From Thermodesulfovibrio yellowstonii (GTDB taxonomy: Bacteria; Nitrospirota; Thermodesulfovibrionia; Thermodesulfovibrionales; Dissulfurispiraceae): a stretch of 64,000 bases of DNA. The stretch is taken from assembly GCA_020724365.1 (NCBI GenBank), contig DYHD01000003.1, positions 20,847-84,846 on the forward strand, read 5' to 3'. The notes beneath the pieces are model-generated. The model did no database searches and had not been told where the DNA came from. It saw nothing but the letters and a program-made list of their open reading frames with translations. Shown here piece after piece: positions 33,299 to 42,141 of this stretch. The position numbers and the translations under genes were made by a program. Position 1 is the first letter of the stretch, and each line of letters opens with the position of its first letter.

Positions 33299-36200
33299 AT
33301 GGACGAAAAACTTCTCATTAAAAAAATTCAGGCTCTTCTTCATGACCCGCCTGAGAAGGCGATAATACTTGGAAAAGTTGGGCATGAAGGCAGGGCTAAA
33401 AAAATTATGTCTGAACTCGGACTTCTTGAGGAGGCAGTTATACCATTTGATGTAAAAACTGCTGACCATATTGCATCCGCTGCTGATAGAATTAACTTTC
33501 CCAGAGATGAACACTTTGTCGCTGATTTTTGCGGTAAGCCTGTTATCAAACATCCTCTGTCTGCAAAAGAATTTAACTTAAAGAAGCTGCTCGATGAGAT
33601 AGCAAACATTACAAACTCGGTTGATAGGGCTATAGTATCGCTTGAAAGCAAATATTCAGGAGATAATGAAAAGCTTTATCTTGCCCTGTGGCGTGAGCTG
33701 ATTCAGAGCCTCATGGATGAGCAAAATGATACGGCACGATTAGGGCAGTTGTGGGAACTCCTGCCTGCTGATACAAGAATTCCAGACCACTCAATTTGGG
33801 AACATAAACGGATAACCTCTGCCATTGCTGGAGCATTGCCAAAACCCGCATTCCTCCTTTTTGCGATTGGGCCTGTTCAGGATTTTATAGCCACTGCTCG
33901 TAAGACTCAAGATTTATGGGCGGGCAGTTATTTACTTTCATATCTGTCGTGGAGTGCCATGAAAGTTGTGGCAGAAAAATTTGGTCCCGACAGTCTTATA
34001 TTTCCTGATTTGTGTGGTCAACCTTTTGCTGATAAGTGGCTGATAGATAAAGGATTGCAAATAGAAAAACCTAATAGGGATGAACTTTCCTCTCCCACGC
34101 TTCCCAATCGTTTTCTTGCAATAGTCTCTGAAGATTCGGTCAAAGATGTTGCAAATAAGGCTAAAGAAGCAGTGAAAACCACATTTAAAGATGTCTGCGG
34201 CGCAGTCAAATCAGAGATGGAGAAAAAGCATGGCATTGCCGCTGAACAATGGGATGCAATATGGCAGCGTCAAACCGATGATTTCATTGAAACCTACTGG
34301 GCGGCGACTCCGGCAAGCGACTATGCAGAATTTCTTAAGATCTACAAGGAACTGATGAGCATAGGTCGTCATTCCCGCGAAGGCGGGAATCCAGATTCTA
34401 AATGGGAATTTGATGCTCTTCTCAAAGAGTATGAAGACAAGGGCTTTACACCGAATATCGGCACGGTTTACGGACAAATTTACCGTTTAGTTGAAAAAGC
34501 GCTTGGCAGCAGAAAGACCGTTGGAGACTTTAAGCAGACTGATGAGCCGAATCATAAATGCACTTTATGTGGTGTTAGAGAACCTGTACATCCGGGGAAG
34601 CATAATGATAGAAGTTGTTCAGAAGATTTTGGAGCATTAAGAGGATTTTGGCAGGAAAAAGTTTTGCCTGCATTCCCGCAGATAAGAAAATCGGAAAGAT
34701 TATGTGGAGTTTGCATAACAAAAAGATTGTCTTCAAAATATTACTTCAAAGAGAAACTGCAATTTAACATTGAAGACAATTTCCCATCTGTCAGCATGGT
34801 TGCTACAGCATCTTTTAAGTTGAGGGTGATTGATAATATCACCAATAACAGCCTATCCGTTAAAATTGCCAAATATGTTGAGGCAGTTAAATCGCTTGCT
34901 GGAGAAAGATGGTCGGGGGTTTCTTTGCCGATGGTCATATGCGCCTGTCGAGACGAGATAAGTAAAGACTTTGCAAGGCTTGAGGGCGACTGGCTTTATA
35001 AGGAAGCCTTTGATGATGAAAAGGTTTTATTGGAGGAAAATAAAAATAGGCTGCCAGATACTGATTTCAAAGAGCTTTTTAAAACAGCCAAAGAAAGACA
35101 AAAAGCCTTATTCGATTCAATTAAAGAGCTTGATAAAACATTGCCGGAGGATAGACGCATAGGCTCACCTTCAACTTACTATGCCGTCCTCCTTATGGAC
35201 GGCGATAACATGGGCAAGTGGCTTTCCGGTGAATATGCTCCAGAGATTAAGGATATCCTGCATCCTATCGTCAAAAATACCCTTGCGACTAACCAAGATT
35301 GGGGAAAACTGCTTAAACAGAAAAGACCGCTTAATCCTTCTTTGCATCTTGCTACAAGCAAGGCACTGAGAGACTTCTCACTTCATGTTGCAAGAGAGAT
35401 AGTTGAAAAAGATCATCTCGGCAAGCTCGTATATGCAGGCGGCGATGATGTTCTCGCTTTTGTAAATCTCAAAGACTTGCCAGAGGTGATGAGAAAGTTA
35501 AGGGCGTATTTCTCAGGCAGTCTAAAGTCAAACGAGGCGACAAACAAGGTTGATATAGATTTCGGCGATGGCGGGTCAGGGTTTATTCCTGTTGATGAAA
35601 AAGGCGACGCCATTAATATCGGCAGCGGCAAGTTAATAAAAGGTTTTATGCTCTCAATGGGCACAAGTGCTACTGCAAGCATGGGTGTTGTCATAGCTCA
35701 TCACAATTCAAACCTTTCGCAGGTCTTGGATGAAGTGAGGAAATGTGAGAAAGAGGCTAAGAAAAAGACTGGATTCCCGTTAAAAGACTGCGGGAATGAC
35801 GACAAAAGCAAAGATAAAAATGCCTTTTGCATTGCTCTTGCAAAGCGTGCCGGAGGAACAGAACATATTGAAGCAAAATGGTACTATGACAACATTCCCC
35901 ACTTTGAAAAAGGGGGGCAAGGGGGGATTTTTGAAACAATCCCTCTGCTCCGACAATGGATAGATGCCTTTTATTATGGCTGGATATCGCCAAAGATAGT
36001 TTATACCTTCAGGACAGAGACAAAGGGGCTTGAATATGAGGACAAAGACGGGAAGTTGGTTCAATTGCCTTTTCGTGCTATAAAGATTGAATTGCTTCGT
36101 ATAGCCAAAAGACAATGGAAGAAAAAGAACGCGCAAGAAAACCGTCATTCTCGCGAAAGCGGGAATCCAGCATCAGATAATAATTCTGATAATGTTCAGA

Positions 36201-36313
36201 TTGTTGAACTTGTAGACGGCATTATGAATCTGCATAAAAGCGGTATTTCACTTGACAACATCGGCAAGTTTCTATCTTTAGCCGCATTTCTTGGACGGGA
36301 GGGCAACAGATGA
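33299..36313 (+). CDS. cmr2: Cmr2 / Cas10, type III-B signature protein
   Basis: 1004 residues. An N-terminal HD nuclease motif (LLHDPPEKAI), FAIGPVQDFIATARKTQDLWAGS, a zinc ribbon (CTLCG...CGVC), and a palm polymerase domain with LMDGDNMG and intact GGDD (714-717). It would make cyclic oligoadenylate on target RNA binding and may cut DNA through HD. Four short segments derived from genomic hairpin repeats are inserted in frame near residues 357-366, 824-835, 866-878 and 949-957; the reading frame survives all. It overlaps cmr3 by 4 bp. Confidence 0.95.
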   Translation: MDEKLLIKKIQALLHDPPEKAIILGKVGHEGRAKKIMSELGLLEEAVIPFDVKTADHIASAADRINFPRDEHFVADFCGKPVIKHPLSAKEFNLKKLLDEIANITNSVDRAIVSLESKYSGDNEKLYLALWRELIQSLMDEQNDTARLGQLWELLPADTRIPDHSIWEHKRITSAIAGALPKPAFLLFAIGPVQDFIATARKTQDLWAGSYLLSYLSWSAMKVVAEKFGPDSLIFPDLCGQPFADKWLIDKGLQIEKPNRDELSSPTLPNRFLAIVSEDSVKDVANKAKEAVKTTFKDVCGAVKSEMEKKHGIAAEQWDAIWQRQTDDFIETYWAATPASDYAEFLKIYKELMSIGRHSREGGNPDSKWEFDALLKEYEDKGFTPNIGTVYGQIYRLVEKALGSRKTVGDFKQTDEPNHKCTLCGVREPVHPGKHNDRSCSEDFGALRGFWQEKVLPAFPQIRKSERLCGVCITKRLSSKYYFKEKLQFNIEDNFPSVSMVATASFKLRVIDNITNNSLSVKIAKYVEAVKSLAGERWSGVSLPMVICACRDEISKDFARLEGDWLYKEAFDDEKVLLEENKNRLPDTDFKELFKTAKERQKALFDSIKELDKTLPEDRRIGSPSTYYAVLLMDGDNMGKWLSGEYAPEIKDILHPIVKNTLATNQDWGKLLKQKRPLNPSLHLATSKALRDFSLHVAREIVEKDHLGKLVYAGGDDVLAFVNLKDLPEVMRKLRAYFSGSLKSNEATNKVDIDFGDGGSGFIPVDEKGDAINIGSGKLIKGFMLSMGTSATASMGVVIAHHNSNLSQVLDEVRKCEKEAKKKTGFPLKDCGNDDKSKDKNAFCIALAKRAGGTEHIEAKWYYDNIPHFEKGGQGGIFETIPLLRQWIDAFYYGWISPKIVYTFRTETKGLEYEDKDGKLVQLPFRAIKIELLRIAKRQWKKKNAQENRHSRESGNPASDNNSDNVQIVELVDGIMNLHKSGISLDNIGKFLSLAAFLGREGNR
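34366..34394. repeat. Hairpin repeat inside cmr2, copy 1
   Basis: ATTCCCGC (34371-34378) pairs with GCGGGAAT (34383-34390). In frame it encodes RHSREGGNP, a well-known product of this repeat type. Confidence 0.85.
35769..35804. repeat. Hairpin repeat inside cmr2, diverged reverse copy
   Basis: CTGGATTCCCG and CGGGAATGACG frame a 10-bp centre, the reverse orientation of copy 1. It encodes TGFPLKDCGNDD in frame. The centre has diverged, so it is probably older. Confidence 0.7.
35894..35930. repeat. G-run repeat inside cmr2
   Basis: ATTCCCC then ACTTTGAAAAAGGGGGGC and AAGGGGGGATT, another common interspersed repeat type. It encodes IPHFEKGGQGGIF in frame. Confidence 0.65.
36143..36170. repeat. 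Hairpin repeat inside cmr2, copy 3
   Basis: CGTCATTCTCGCGAAAGCGG onward to AATCCAG, same orientation as copy 1 with two changes. It encodes RHSRESGNP close to the C-terminus. Confidence 0.85.
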
Positions 36314-37431
36314 GGATATTTATAGAGCCAAATGATGTCCTGATGTTTCGTGACGGGAAACCCTTTGCAGGCGGGGACGACCACTTTGCAAGAGGTTCAT
36401 TCCCGCCTCCGTCTTCAACAATATATGGGACAATACGCTCTCATATATTGAGTGTTAAGAGCGGAGAGTTTGACACCTTTAAAAAAGAACCTGCAAAAAT
36501 TTCAGAAGAGATAACCGATGAGATCGGAACTTCGGATAGACTTGGAAAATTGGTAATCACTCAATTTCGCATAGCCAAAAACAATGGAACCCAAATTCAG
36601 CAGTATTTCCCAATGCCAAAAGATATAGCCAAAGTTAAAGGCAAAGACGACAACAGGCTTTATATCCTCAAGCCGAATAATGGTGTTAATGATATTGCAC
36701 TGACCGATTTGCCGCTGGGCTTACATCATGTATGGCATGAAACAGAAGAAATCCTTGATGCTGCATCAGGTTTTTTATCGGAAGATGAAATGGCAAGGTA
36801 TTTGATCGGCAACGCCCCTAAAAATGTAGTTGATGCAAAGGATATTTATCAAACAGAGGAACGGACAGGCATCAGAAAGAATAAGTCACGGCGAAGCGTT
36901 GAGACAGGCGGACTTTACAGCGTAGAATATTTCAGGATGAAAGAAGGCTTTGGCTTTGCACTTGAACTTGATGGCTCTAAACTCCTATCTGAAGCTGGCA
37001 TTATGAGGCTCGGCGGCGACCATCGTTCAGCACGCTATTTCACATGCACATGGAAAGATATTAACCCAAAACCGATTAAAGATAAGATTGCAAGTGATAA
37101 GAAATTCAAGCTCGTTCTTTTAACGCCTGCAGTTTTCAAACAAGGTTGGCTGCCTGATGGAATTGACAGCAAGACAGGCGAAGGCTTAATCAACAACGCC
37201 AAGTTGAAGATGACAGGTGCTTGTATAGGCAAACCAATCGGCATTGGCGGTTTTGATATAGTCAAAGGCATGCCCAAACCCATGAAAAAAGCAGTGCCTG
37301 CCGGAAGCGTTTATTATTTCGAACTTAAGGACGGCAATGTTGACGGCTTGTTTGAAAGGCTGTGGCTTAAATCTATAAGCGGTGAAAAAACTCAAGAAGG
37401 CTTTGGGATAACTTTAATAGGAGGTTTTTGA
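36310..37431 (+). CDS. cmr3: Cmr3 (Cas5-like)
   Basis: 373 residues. The start IEPNDVLMFRDGKPF and the following FARGSFPPPSSTIYGTIRS are diagnostic for Cmr3, which binds the 5' handle of the crRNA in the III-B complex. The C-terminal KTQEGFGITLIGGF carries the last RAMP glycine-rich loop. It overlaps cmr2 by 4 bp and precedes cmr4 by 1 bp. Confidence 0.94.
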   Translation: MRIFIEPNDVLMFRDGKPFAGGDDHFARGSFPPPSSTIYGTIRSHILSVKSGEFDTFKKEPAKISEEITDEIGTSDRLGKLVITQFRIAKNNGTQIQQYFPMPKDIAKVKGKDDNRLYILKPNNGVNDIALTDLPLGLHHVWHETEEILDAASGFLSEDEMARYLIGNAPKNVVDAKDIYQTEERTGIRKNKSRRSVETGGLYSVEYFRMKEGFGFALELDGSKLLSEAGIMRLGGDHRSARYFTCTWKDINPKPIKDKIASDKKFKLVLLTPAVFKQGWLPDGIDSKTGEGLINNAKLKMTGACIGKPIGIGGFDIVKGMPKPMKKAVPAGSVYYFELKDGNVDGLFERLWLKSISGEKTQEGFGITLIGGF

Positions 37432-37432
37432 T

Positions 37433-38341
37433 ATGTTTAAGGAAGCAAAGGTCATGTTTATTTATACAGAAACATCATTACACTGCGGCAGCGGTTCAAG
37501 CCTTGGAGTTGTTGACCTGCCGATACAGAGAGAGAAATACACGGATTATCCCGTCTGTCAGGCATCAGGTGTTAAAGGCGTGGTGAGGGAGTGGTTTGAG
37601 AATAAATATACTGAAAAAAATGAAAAGGTTATCAAAACTTTTGGACCCGACTTCAGTAATAGAGGCAGTGATTCCGAAGCCTTCGCGGGTGCTGCGACCT
37701 TTACCGATGCTCGGCTTCTGCTTTTTCCTGTTCGCTCTTTAAATGGCGTTTTTGCATACACAACATCCCGCTTTGCATTGAGCAGGCTTAAAAGGGATTT
37801 GCTAATGGCAGGCGTTAAGGTTGATTGGGACAAACCGACGGAATCAGGGGATAAAATTATCGGAGTTGCAGGAAGTAAGATAGCCGACAGCAACAATAAG
37901 GTTGTGCTTGAGGAATATACTTTTGATTTTGAAGGGCAGGATGGCATAAAGGCGATTGCTGAATGGCTCGCTGAAAATGCAATCCCCAAAGGCAGTGAAT
38001 ACACTTTCTGGAGAGAGAAAGTTAAGACTGATTTGCTCATCCTTCCAGAAAATGCCTTCAGGGATTTTGTGAAGTTGTCAACAGAAGTGCAAGCACGGAT
38101 AAGGATTAACAACGAAACTAAGACTGTTGATAAAGGAGCCCTGTTTTATGAAGAGGCGTTGCAATCTGATTCCTTACTCTATTCTGTGGTGATGACGCAT
38201 GATGCCGCAAATGCGACCTTCAAGGCAGAAGAAATAATGAAACTTATTAATGAAATTGACGGCAAACGTCTCCAGTTCGGCGGAGATGCCACAATAGGCA
38301 AGGGGATTGTGAATGTCAATTTCCTGAAAGGAGGGGCATAG
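37433..38341 (+). CDS. cmr4: Cmr4 (Cas7, backbone and target-RNA nuclease)
   Basis: 302 residues. HCGSGSSLGVVDLPIQRE includes Asp28, the residue that cuts target RNA at 6-nt steps in Cmr complexes. GVKGVVREWFE and the C-terminal LQFGGDATIGKGIV complete the RAMP fold. Several copies form the backbone of the complex. Confidence 0.95.
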   Translation: MFKEAKVMFIYTETSLHCGSGSSLGVVDLPIQREKYTDYPVCQASGVKGVVREWFENKYTEKNEKVIKTFGPDFSNRGSDSEAFAGAATFTDARLLLFPVRSLNGVFAYTTSRFALSRLKRDLLMAGVKVDWDKPTESGDKIIGVAGSKIADSNNKVVLEEYTFDFEGQDGIKAIAEWLAENAIPKGSEYTFWREKVKTDLLILPENAFRDFVKLSTEVQARIRINNETKTVDKGALFYEEALQSDSLLYSVVMTHDAANATFKAEEIMKLINEIDGKRLQFGGDATIGKGIVNVNFLKGGA

Positions 38342-38343
38342 AG

Positions 38344-38736
38344 ATGAGCTTAATTGAAAATATAGAGCATGAAAGGGCAAAAGAAGCATGGAGTTGTGTT
38401 GACTATGTTAATAGCGAGGAAAGAGATAAGTTTAAGAAAGAATATCGTAGTGTGGTAATGAAATCACCCACCATGATAATCACAAATGGACTTGGGCAAA
38501 CCCTTGCATTTTTGAAGTCAAAAGGCAAAAATGATGAAAACAAACCAGAAGAGAAACTTTATCAAGACATTGAAGGCTGGCTCAACAAAAGAGTTAAATG
38601 GACAGCAAAGGGCGAATTAATCGAAAAAGTAATAGCCTTGCCTAATGACAAGTTCAGATACGCAACTTCTGAAACCCTCTCATATCTGTCATGGATGAAA
38701 CGCTTTGCTGATGCGGTATTGCCAAAGGAGGATTAA
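38344..38736 (+). CDS. cmr5: Cmr5 (small subunit, Cas11)
   Basis: 130 residues, helical, with KSPTMIITNGLGQTLAFLKSK and LSYLSWMKRFADA. It fills the inner groove of the III-B complex along the target RNA. It starts 2 bp after the cmr4 stop and ends 2 bp before cmr6. Confidence 0.93.
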   Translation: MSLIENIEHERAKEAWSCVDYVNSEERDKFKKEYRSVVMKSPTMIITNGLGQTLAFLKSKGKNDENKPEEKLYQDIEGWLNKRVKWTAKGELIEKVIALPNDKFRYATSETLSYLSWMKRFADAVLPKED

Positions 38737-38738
38737 TA

Positions 38739-39908
38739 ATGAACCTGCCTTTGTCTAAAGATACACGAGATTATTTCGGAGACGATAAAAACCGTTTGTT
38801 AAAAATCAGCAACATCGGATTGTTGTTTAATAAGTATTTCTACTGCTGGCAAGCAAACTGGCAGAACAATGAAGAGCATAATAAAGTGTTCAGAAAAGAT
38901 ATCGAAGGGTTAATTTCAAAACAAAAAGGCAATAATTACATTCAGCATTTAACTATGCGCCAAAAAGCTGCAATAGGAAGCCTGCAATCCTCCGGCTTGC
39001 AAGTTCTCTCTTTTGAAGCTACCACCGACAGCCGCCTTATCATAGGTCTCGGCGGCACGAGTGTTATTGAAACAGGCATGACCCTGCATCCCCTTTACGG
39101 CTTCCCATATCTTCCGGGAAGCGGATTAAAGGGACTTGCAAGGGCTTATGCTGAGACTGCTGTTGAACCCAAACCATCGGGCGATGAATTGCTGGAAGTC
39201 TTTGGTTCTGACCATAAAGACCCTCAAAAGGCGGTGTTGGATAATCGTCAGGGCAATGTCTTTTTCATGGACGCCCTGCCTACTCAATTTCCAAAACTTG
39301 AATTAGATATTATGAATCCACATTACGGCGAATACTACAGGGGAGAAAAGCCGCCTGCCGACTATCTCAATCCAGTGCCTGTAACATTCCTTGCGATAAC
39401 GGCAGGACAAAAATTTTCCTTTGCCCTTTATTCAAGAGATGAGAAATTGCTTGCCAAAGCAAAAGAATGGCTTGTCGGCGGTCTTTCAGACCTCGGCGCA
39501 GGCGGCAAGACAAATGTGGGGTATGGGTATTTCAAAGATGTCCAATCAACAACGTCGGATTTCGATAGAGGTCAAGTCGCTGTTCTTCTGCAAACAGCGA
39601 CTGAAAAAGACGATTCTCTAACAGCGCGAGTTAAATTGATTAAAAACCCAAAAACCTTTACCGATTTCCTTATAAGCATAAAAGACGATGAGATTGAAAG
39701 GCTAATCAGTATTTCCTTCAAAGGCATGGAACCATTTATAAATATCGGATTATTGGGAACTCTTGAATCTTCCGAAGTATCTGAGGAAATCAAGAAAATT
39801 ATCGCACAAAAAATGCTCGAAATCTGCAAAGAACCAGACAAAAAATATGCCGAAAAGCTGAAGAAATACCAACAACTTCAAACAATAGCCGGCGTTGACA
39901 AGCCATAA
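38739..39908 (+). CDS. cmr6: Cmr6 (Cas7-like)
   Basis: 389 residues. TGMTLHPLYGFPYLPGSGLKG and the late GGKTNVGYGYF are the Cmr6 RAMP motifs. The C-terminal 120 residues are helical and extend beyond a minimal Cmr6. It closes the cmr set; directly after it lies a short fragment matching the csm5 3' end. Confidence 0.92.
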   Translation: MNLPLSKDTRDYFGDDKNRLLKISNIGLLFNKYFYCWQANWQNNEEHNKVFRKDIEGLISKQKGNNYIQHLTMRQKAAIGSLQSSGLQVLSFEATTDSRLIIGLGGTSVIETGMTLHPLYGFPYLPGSGLKGLARAYAETAVEPKPSGDELLEVFGSDHKDPQKAVLDNRQGNVFFMDALPTQFPKLELDIMNPHYGEYYRGEKPPADYLNPVPVTFLAITAGQKFSFALYSRDEKLLAKAKEWLVGGLSDLGAGGKTNVGYGYFKDVQSTTSDFDRGQVAVLLQTATEKDDSLTARVKLIKNPKTFTDFLISIKDDEIERLISISFKGMEPFINIGLLGTLESSEVSEEIKKIIAQKMLEICKEPDKKYAEKLKKYQQLQTIAGVDKP

Positions 39909-39911
39909 CAT

Positions 39912-39947
39912 CCCTTTGGCTGGGCGGTGCTTGAGGTGAGAGATTAA
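39912..39947 (+). pseudogene. Orphan copy of the csm5 3' end (scar A)
   Basis: Encodes PFGWAVLEVRD and a stop. The first 24 bp are identical to the csm5 3' end (about 48839-48863). It follows the cmr6 stop within 4 bp and has no start of its own. Together with 40681-40712 it flanks the MNT-HEPN pair as a direct repeat. Confidence 0.65.
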
Positions 39948-39996
39948 GGATATTTTAAAATACAGGCGAGAATTTAAAGGAGGTAAATGTTTTTAG

Positions 39997-40338
39997 ATGA
40001 AGAAACAGCCTGCAAAAACAACCGTGCTGACGCGTGAACATGTAATTTCAATTCTTAAAGAAGAACTGTCCTATCTTAGAGATAAATACGGAGTTGAAAG
40101 AATAATCCTATATGGCTCTTTTGCAAAGGGCACACAGAATAAAAAAAGCGATATTGATATTCTCGTTGACCTTCGCAAAACACTGGGATTGGAATTTATT
40201 GCACTCGCCGATACACTTGAAGAAAAATTAGGTAGGAAAGTTGATATTACAACGCTTGAGCATTTTAAGGAAAGCCTTAAGAAACCAAGGTATAAACACA
40301 TTGCTGATGATATTAAGAAGAGCATGATTTATGTCTAA
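39997..40338 (+). CDS. mntA: MNT-type nucleotidyltransferase (MntA-like antitoxin)
   Basis: 113 residues. LYGSFAKG (Gly40, Ser41) and KKSDIDILV (Asp52, Asp54) form the minimal nucleotidyltransferase active site; VDITT supplies the third acid. In studied pairs this enzyme adds AMP units to the HEPN toxin and blocks it. It overlaps the HEPN gene by 8 bp and sits between cmr6 and the CARF nuclease gene. Confidence 0.88.
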   Translation: MKKQPAKTTVLTREHVISILKEELSYLRDKYGVERIILYGSFAKGTQNKKSDIDILVDLRKTLGLEFIALADTLEEKLGRKVDITTLEHFKESLKKPRYKHIADDIKKSMIYV

Positions 40339-40681
40339 GAAAAGAAGAGATGTAGATTTTCTTGGAGATATTAATGAAGCGATGGGAATGATACGCTTTT
40401 ACACGAAAGGATTGACCTATCGTAAGTTTTTAGAGGATAGGAAGACACAGGATGCCGTTGTCCGCAATTTTGAGATAATCGGAGAAGCCGCAAAAAATAT
40501 TTCGGCATCCCTTAAAATAGATAATCCTGATATTCCATGGAAAAAACTCGCGGGGCTGAGAGATAAACTCATCCACTTCTATTTCGGCATTGATTTTAAA
40601 ATAGTCTGGAACATTATACGCAAGGAACTTCCTGCTCTTCATAAGCAGATTAAGAATATCATGAAAAAACTGTGCGCATAG
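40331..40681 (+). CDS. hepT: HEPN toxin (HepT-like, DUF86)
   Basis: 116 residues. RNFEIIGEAAKNIS and RDKLIHFYFG are HepT hallmarks; Arg77, His82 and Tyr84 form RX4HXY, the RNase site with the AMPylated tyrosine. It makes a complete toxin-antitoxin pair with the upstream MNT gene. The stop runs into a second csm5-like scar. Confidence 0.88.
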   Translation: MSKKRRDVDFLGDINEAMGMIRFYTKGLTYRKFLEDRKTQDAVVRNFEIIGEAAKNISASLKIDNPDIPWKKLAGLRDKLIHFYFGIDFKIVWNIIRKELPALHKQIKNIMKKLCA

Positions 40682-40712
40682 GGGCGGTGCTTGAGGTGAT
40701 ATGAGAGATTAA
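40681..40712 (+). pseudogene. Second orphan csm5 3'-end fragment (scar B)
   Basis: GCGGTGCTTGAGGTGA followed by GAGATTAA repeats the end of scar A (39922-39947), with 4 extra bases between the two parts. It directly follows the HEPN stop. Confidence 0.6.
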
Positions 40713-40748
40713 AAATTGATTGGACTTATGAGATAAGGAGATGAAGTT

Positions 40749-41903
40749 ATGAGCCATATACATGTATGCCTTGTGTCAGAGCAAACTATTCCTAATATCT
40801 TGAGCATTCATTATTTTAAGCCTGATAAGGTTATATTTTGTACCACGGAAAAGATGGAAAAGCAGAAAAGGACAGATGCGATAATAAAAACCCTTAAGCT
40901 TTATGGATTAGACTATTTGCGGGAAGATAGGCATCTAAGAATTACTGTTGATCAGGACTGCCTTGACGATTGTGAATTAAAGTTTTGTGAAGCAGCAGAA
41001 AAATATCGCGGTAGTGAAATAGTTGTAAATTTGACCGGCGGAACTAAAATAATGGTTCTTGGAGCATACAATATCTTTAAGTCCTATGCAAAAAGGCTGA
41101 TTTACACTCCTATTCCAAAAAATGAATTTATTACCGTTTATCCAAAAGACGATAGCTGCAAAAAACCAATTCGGTATAATCTGAAACTCTCTGTAGAAGC
41201 ATATGTAACCGCATATGGCGTAAAAGTAAAAACTCCCAAAAGGATTGAACCACTAAAATCCAATGCTGCATCTAACAAGGACATTTGCAAATGGATGGCG
41301 ATTAATTATGGAGCAATAGAAGACATTCTATTTGAGTTTTATAAAAATTTGAATAGACATAGAAGCGATAAAAACTTCAGGCTTAAACTGGAATTTTCTC
41401 TGAGAAAAGAGAAAGAAAGAGAGTTTTTAAAGAAGCTCGGCATGGCAAACAGAACGATTGAGAAAACCCTTTCAAAAAATGAAATACGATTTTTAACAGG
41501 CGATTGGCTGTCTGATTATTGTTTTAATGAAATATCTGTCTTGCCTGTTGATGATTGCGTAACAGGGATAGAGCTTATAAGCCCTAAGGGGGTTGATAAT
41601 GAATTTGATGTAATGTTTACCAAAGATAACGCCCTTTATATTGTTGAATGCAAAAGCTTGCAGCCGAGCGAAGATGAAAAGTATCAGGACTTCTTATACA
41701 AAATAAGCGCTCTTCAGCAGGACTTTGGGTTGAGAGTCGATGGGTTTATGATTAGCACTGCAAGAAAAATTCTCAATGACGCAAGGGAAATAAGAGATTA
41801 TATTCTAAACAGGGCAAATCATTGCAGAACAAAAGTCATGCACCCGGATGATTTGGGAGATGTCGGCAAGTTTATAAAATCTAATATTAAAGGACTGTCA
41901 TAG
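40749..41903 (+). CDS. Can2/Card1-like CARF nuclease (DUF1887)
   Basis: 384 residues, the usual Can2/Card1 length. The N-terminal CARF domain has VNLTGGTKIMVLGAY. The C-terminal PD-(D/E)xK nuclease has Asp287 in NEFDVMF and Glu300-x-Lys302 in IVECKS. Card1/Can2 enzymes are switched on by cyclic tetra-adenylate and nick DNA and/or cut RNA. It lies between the Cmr and Csm modules, so either Cas10 could activate it. Ribosome site AAGGAG precedes the ATG. Confidence 0.9.
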   Translation: MSHIHVCLVSEQTIPNILSIHYFKPDKVIFCTTEKMEKQKRTDAIIKTLKLYGLDYLREDRHLRITVDQDCLDDCELKFCEAAEKYRGSEIVVNLTGGTKIMVLGAYNIFKSYAKRLIYTPIPKNEFITVYPKDDSCKKPIRYNLKLSVEAYVTAYGVKVKTPKRIEPLKSNAASNKDICKWMAINYGAIEDILFEFYKNLNRHRSDKNFRLKLEFSLRKEKEREFLKKLGMANRTIEKTLSKNEIRFLTGDWLSDYCFNEISVLPVDDCVTGIELISPKGVDNEFDVMFTKDNALYIVECKSLQPSEDEKYQDFLYKISALQQDFGLRVDGFMISTARKILNDAREIRDYILNRANHCRTKVMHPDDLGDVGKFIKSNIKGLS

Positions 41904-41921
41904 CTATGAACATTATATTGA

Positions 41922-42095
41922 TTAACCTTTTTATGCCGTGATATTGCGGGGCAGTTGAGCGGCTTAATAGATTATTTGAAAAGCTCAAATCTTAAGGGAG
42001 ACAAGTTTAATATAAAGCGTAAAACATGGAGAGAAGAAGTTGAAGAGATAACAAGACAATTCAATATTCAAAACTCAAAATTCAAAAAAGATTAG
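41922..42095 (+). pseudogene. Unrecognised C-terminal gene fragment before csm1
   Basis: An open stretch of about 57 codons without a start, containing AGQLSGLIDYLK and KRKTWREEVEEITRQF and ending within heptamer repeats. It reads like the tail of a lost gene. I cannot name the family. Confidence 0.35.
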
Positions 42096-42128
42096 CCTTG
42101 AACCTTAAATCTTAAATCTTGAATTTTT
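42058..42128. repeat. Heptamer tract before csm1
   Basis: Units of ATTCAAT/ACTCAAA type change to CTTGAAC/CTTAAAT type around 42096, so the tract is roughly an inverted pair. It ends 13 bp before the csm1 ATG. Confidence 0.75.
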
Positions 42129-42141
42129 TATGGAGTGATAT

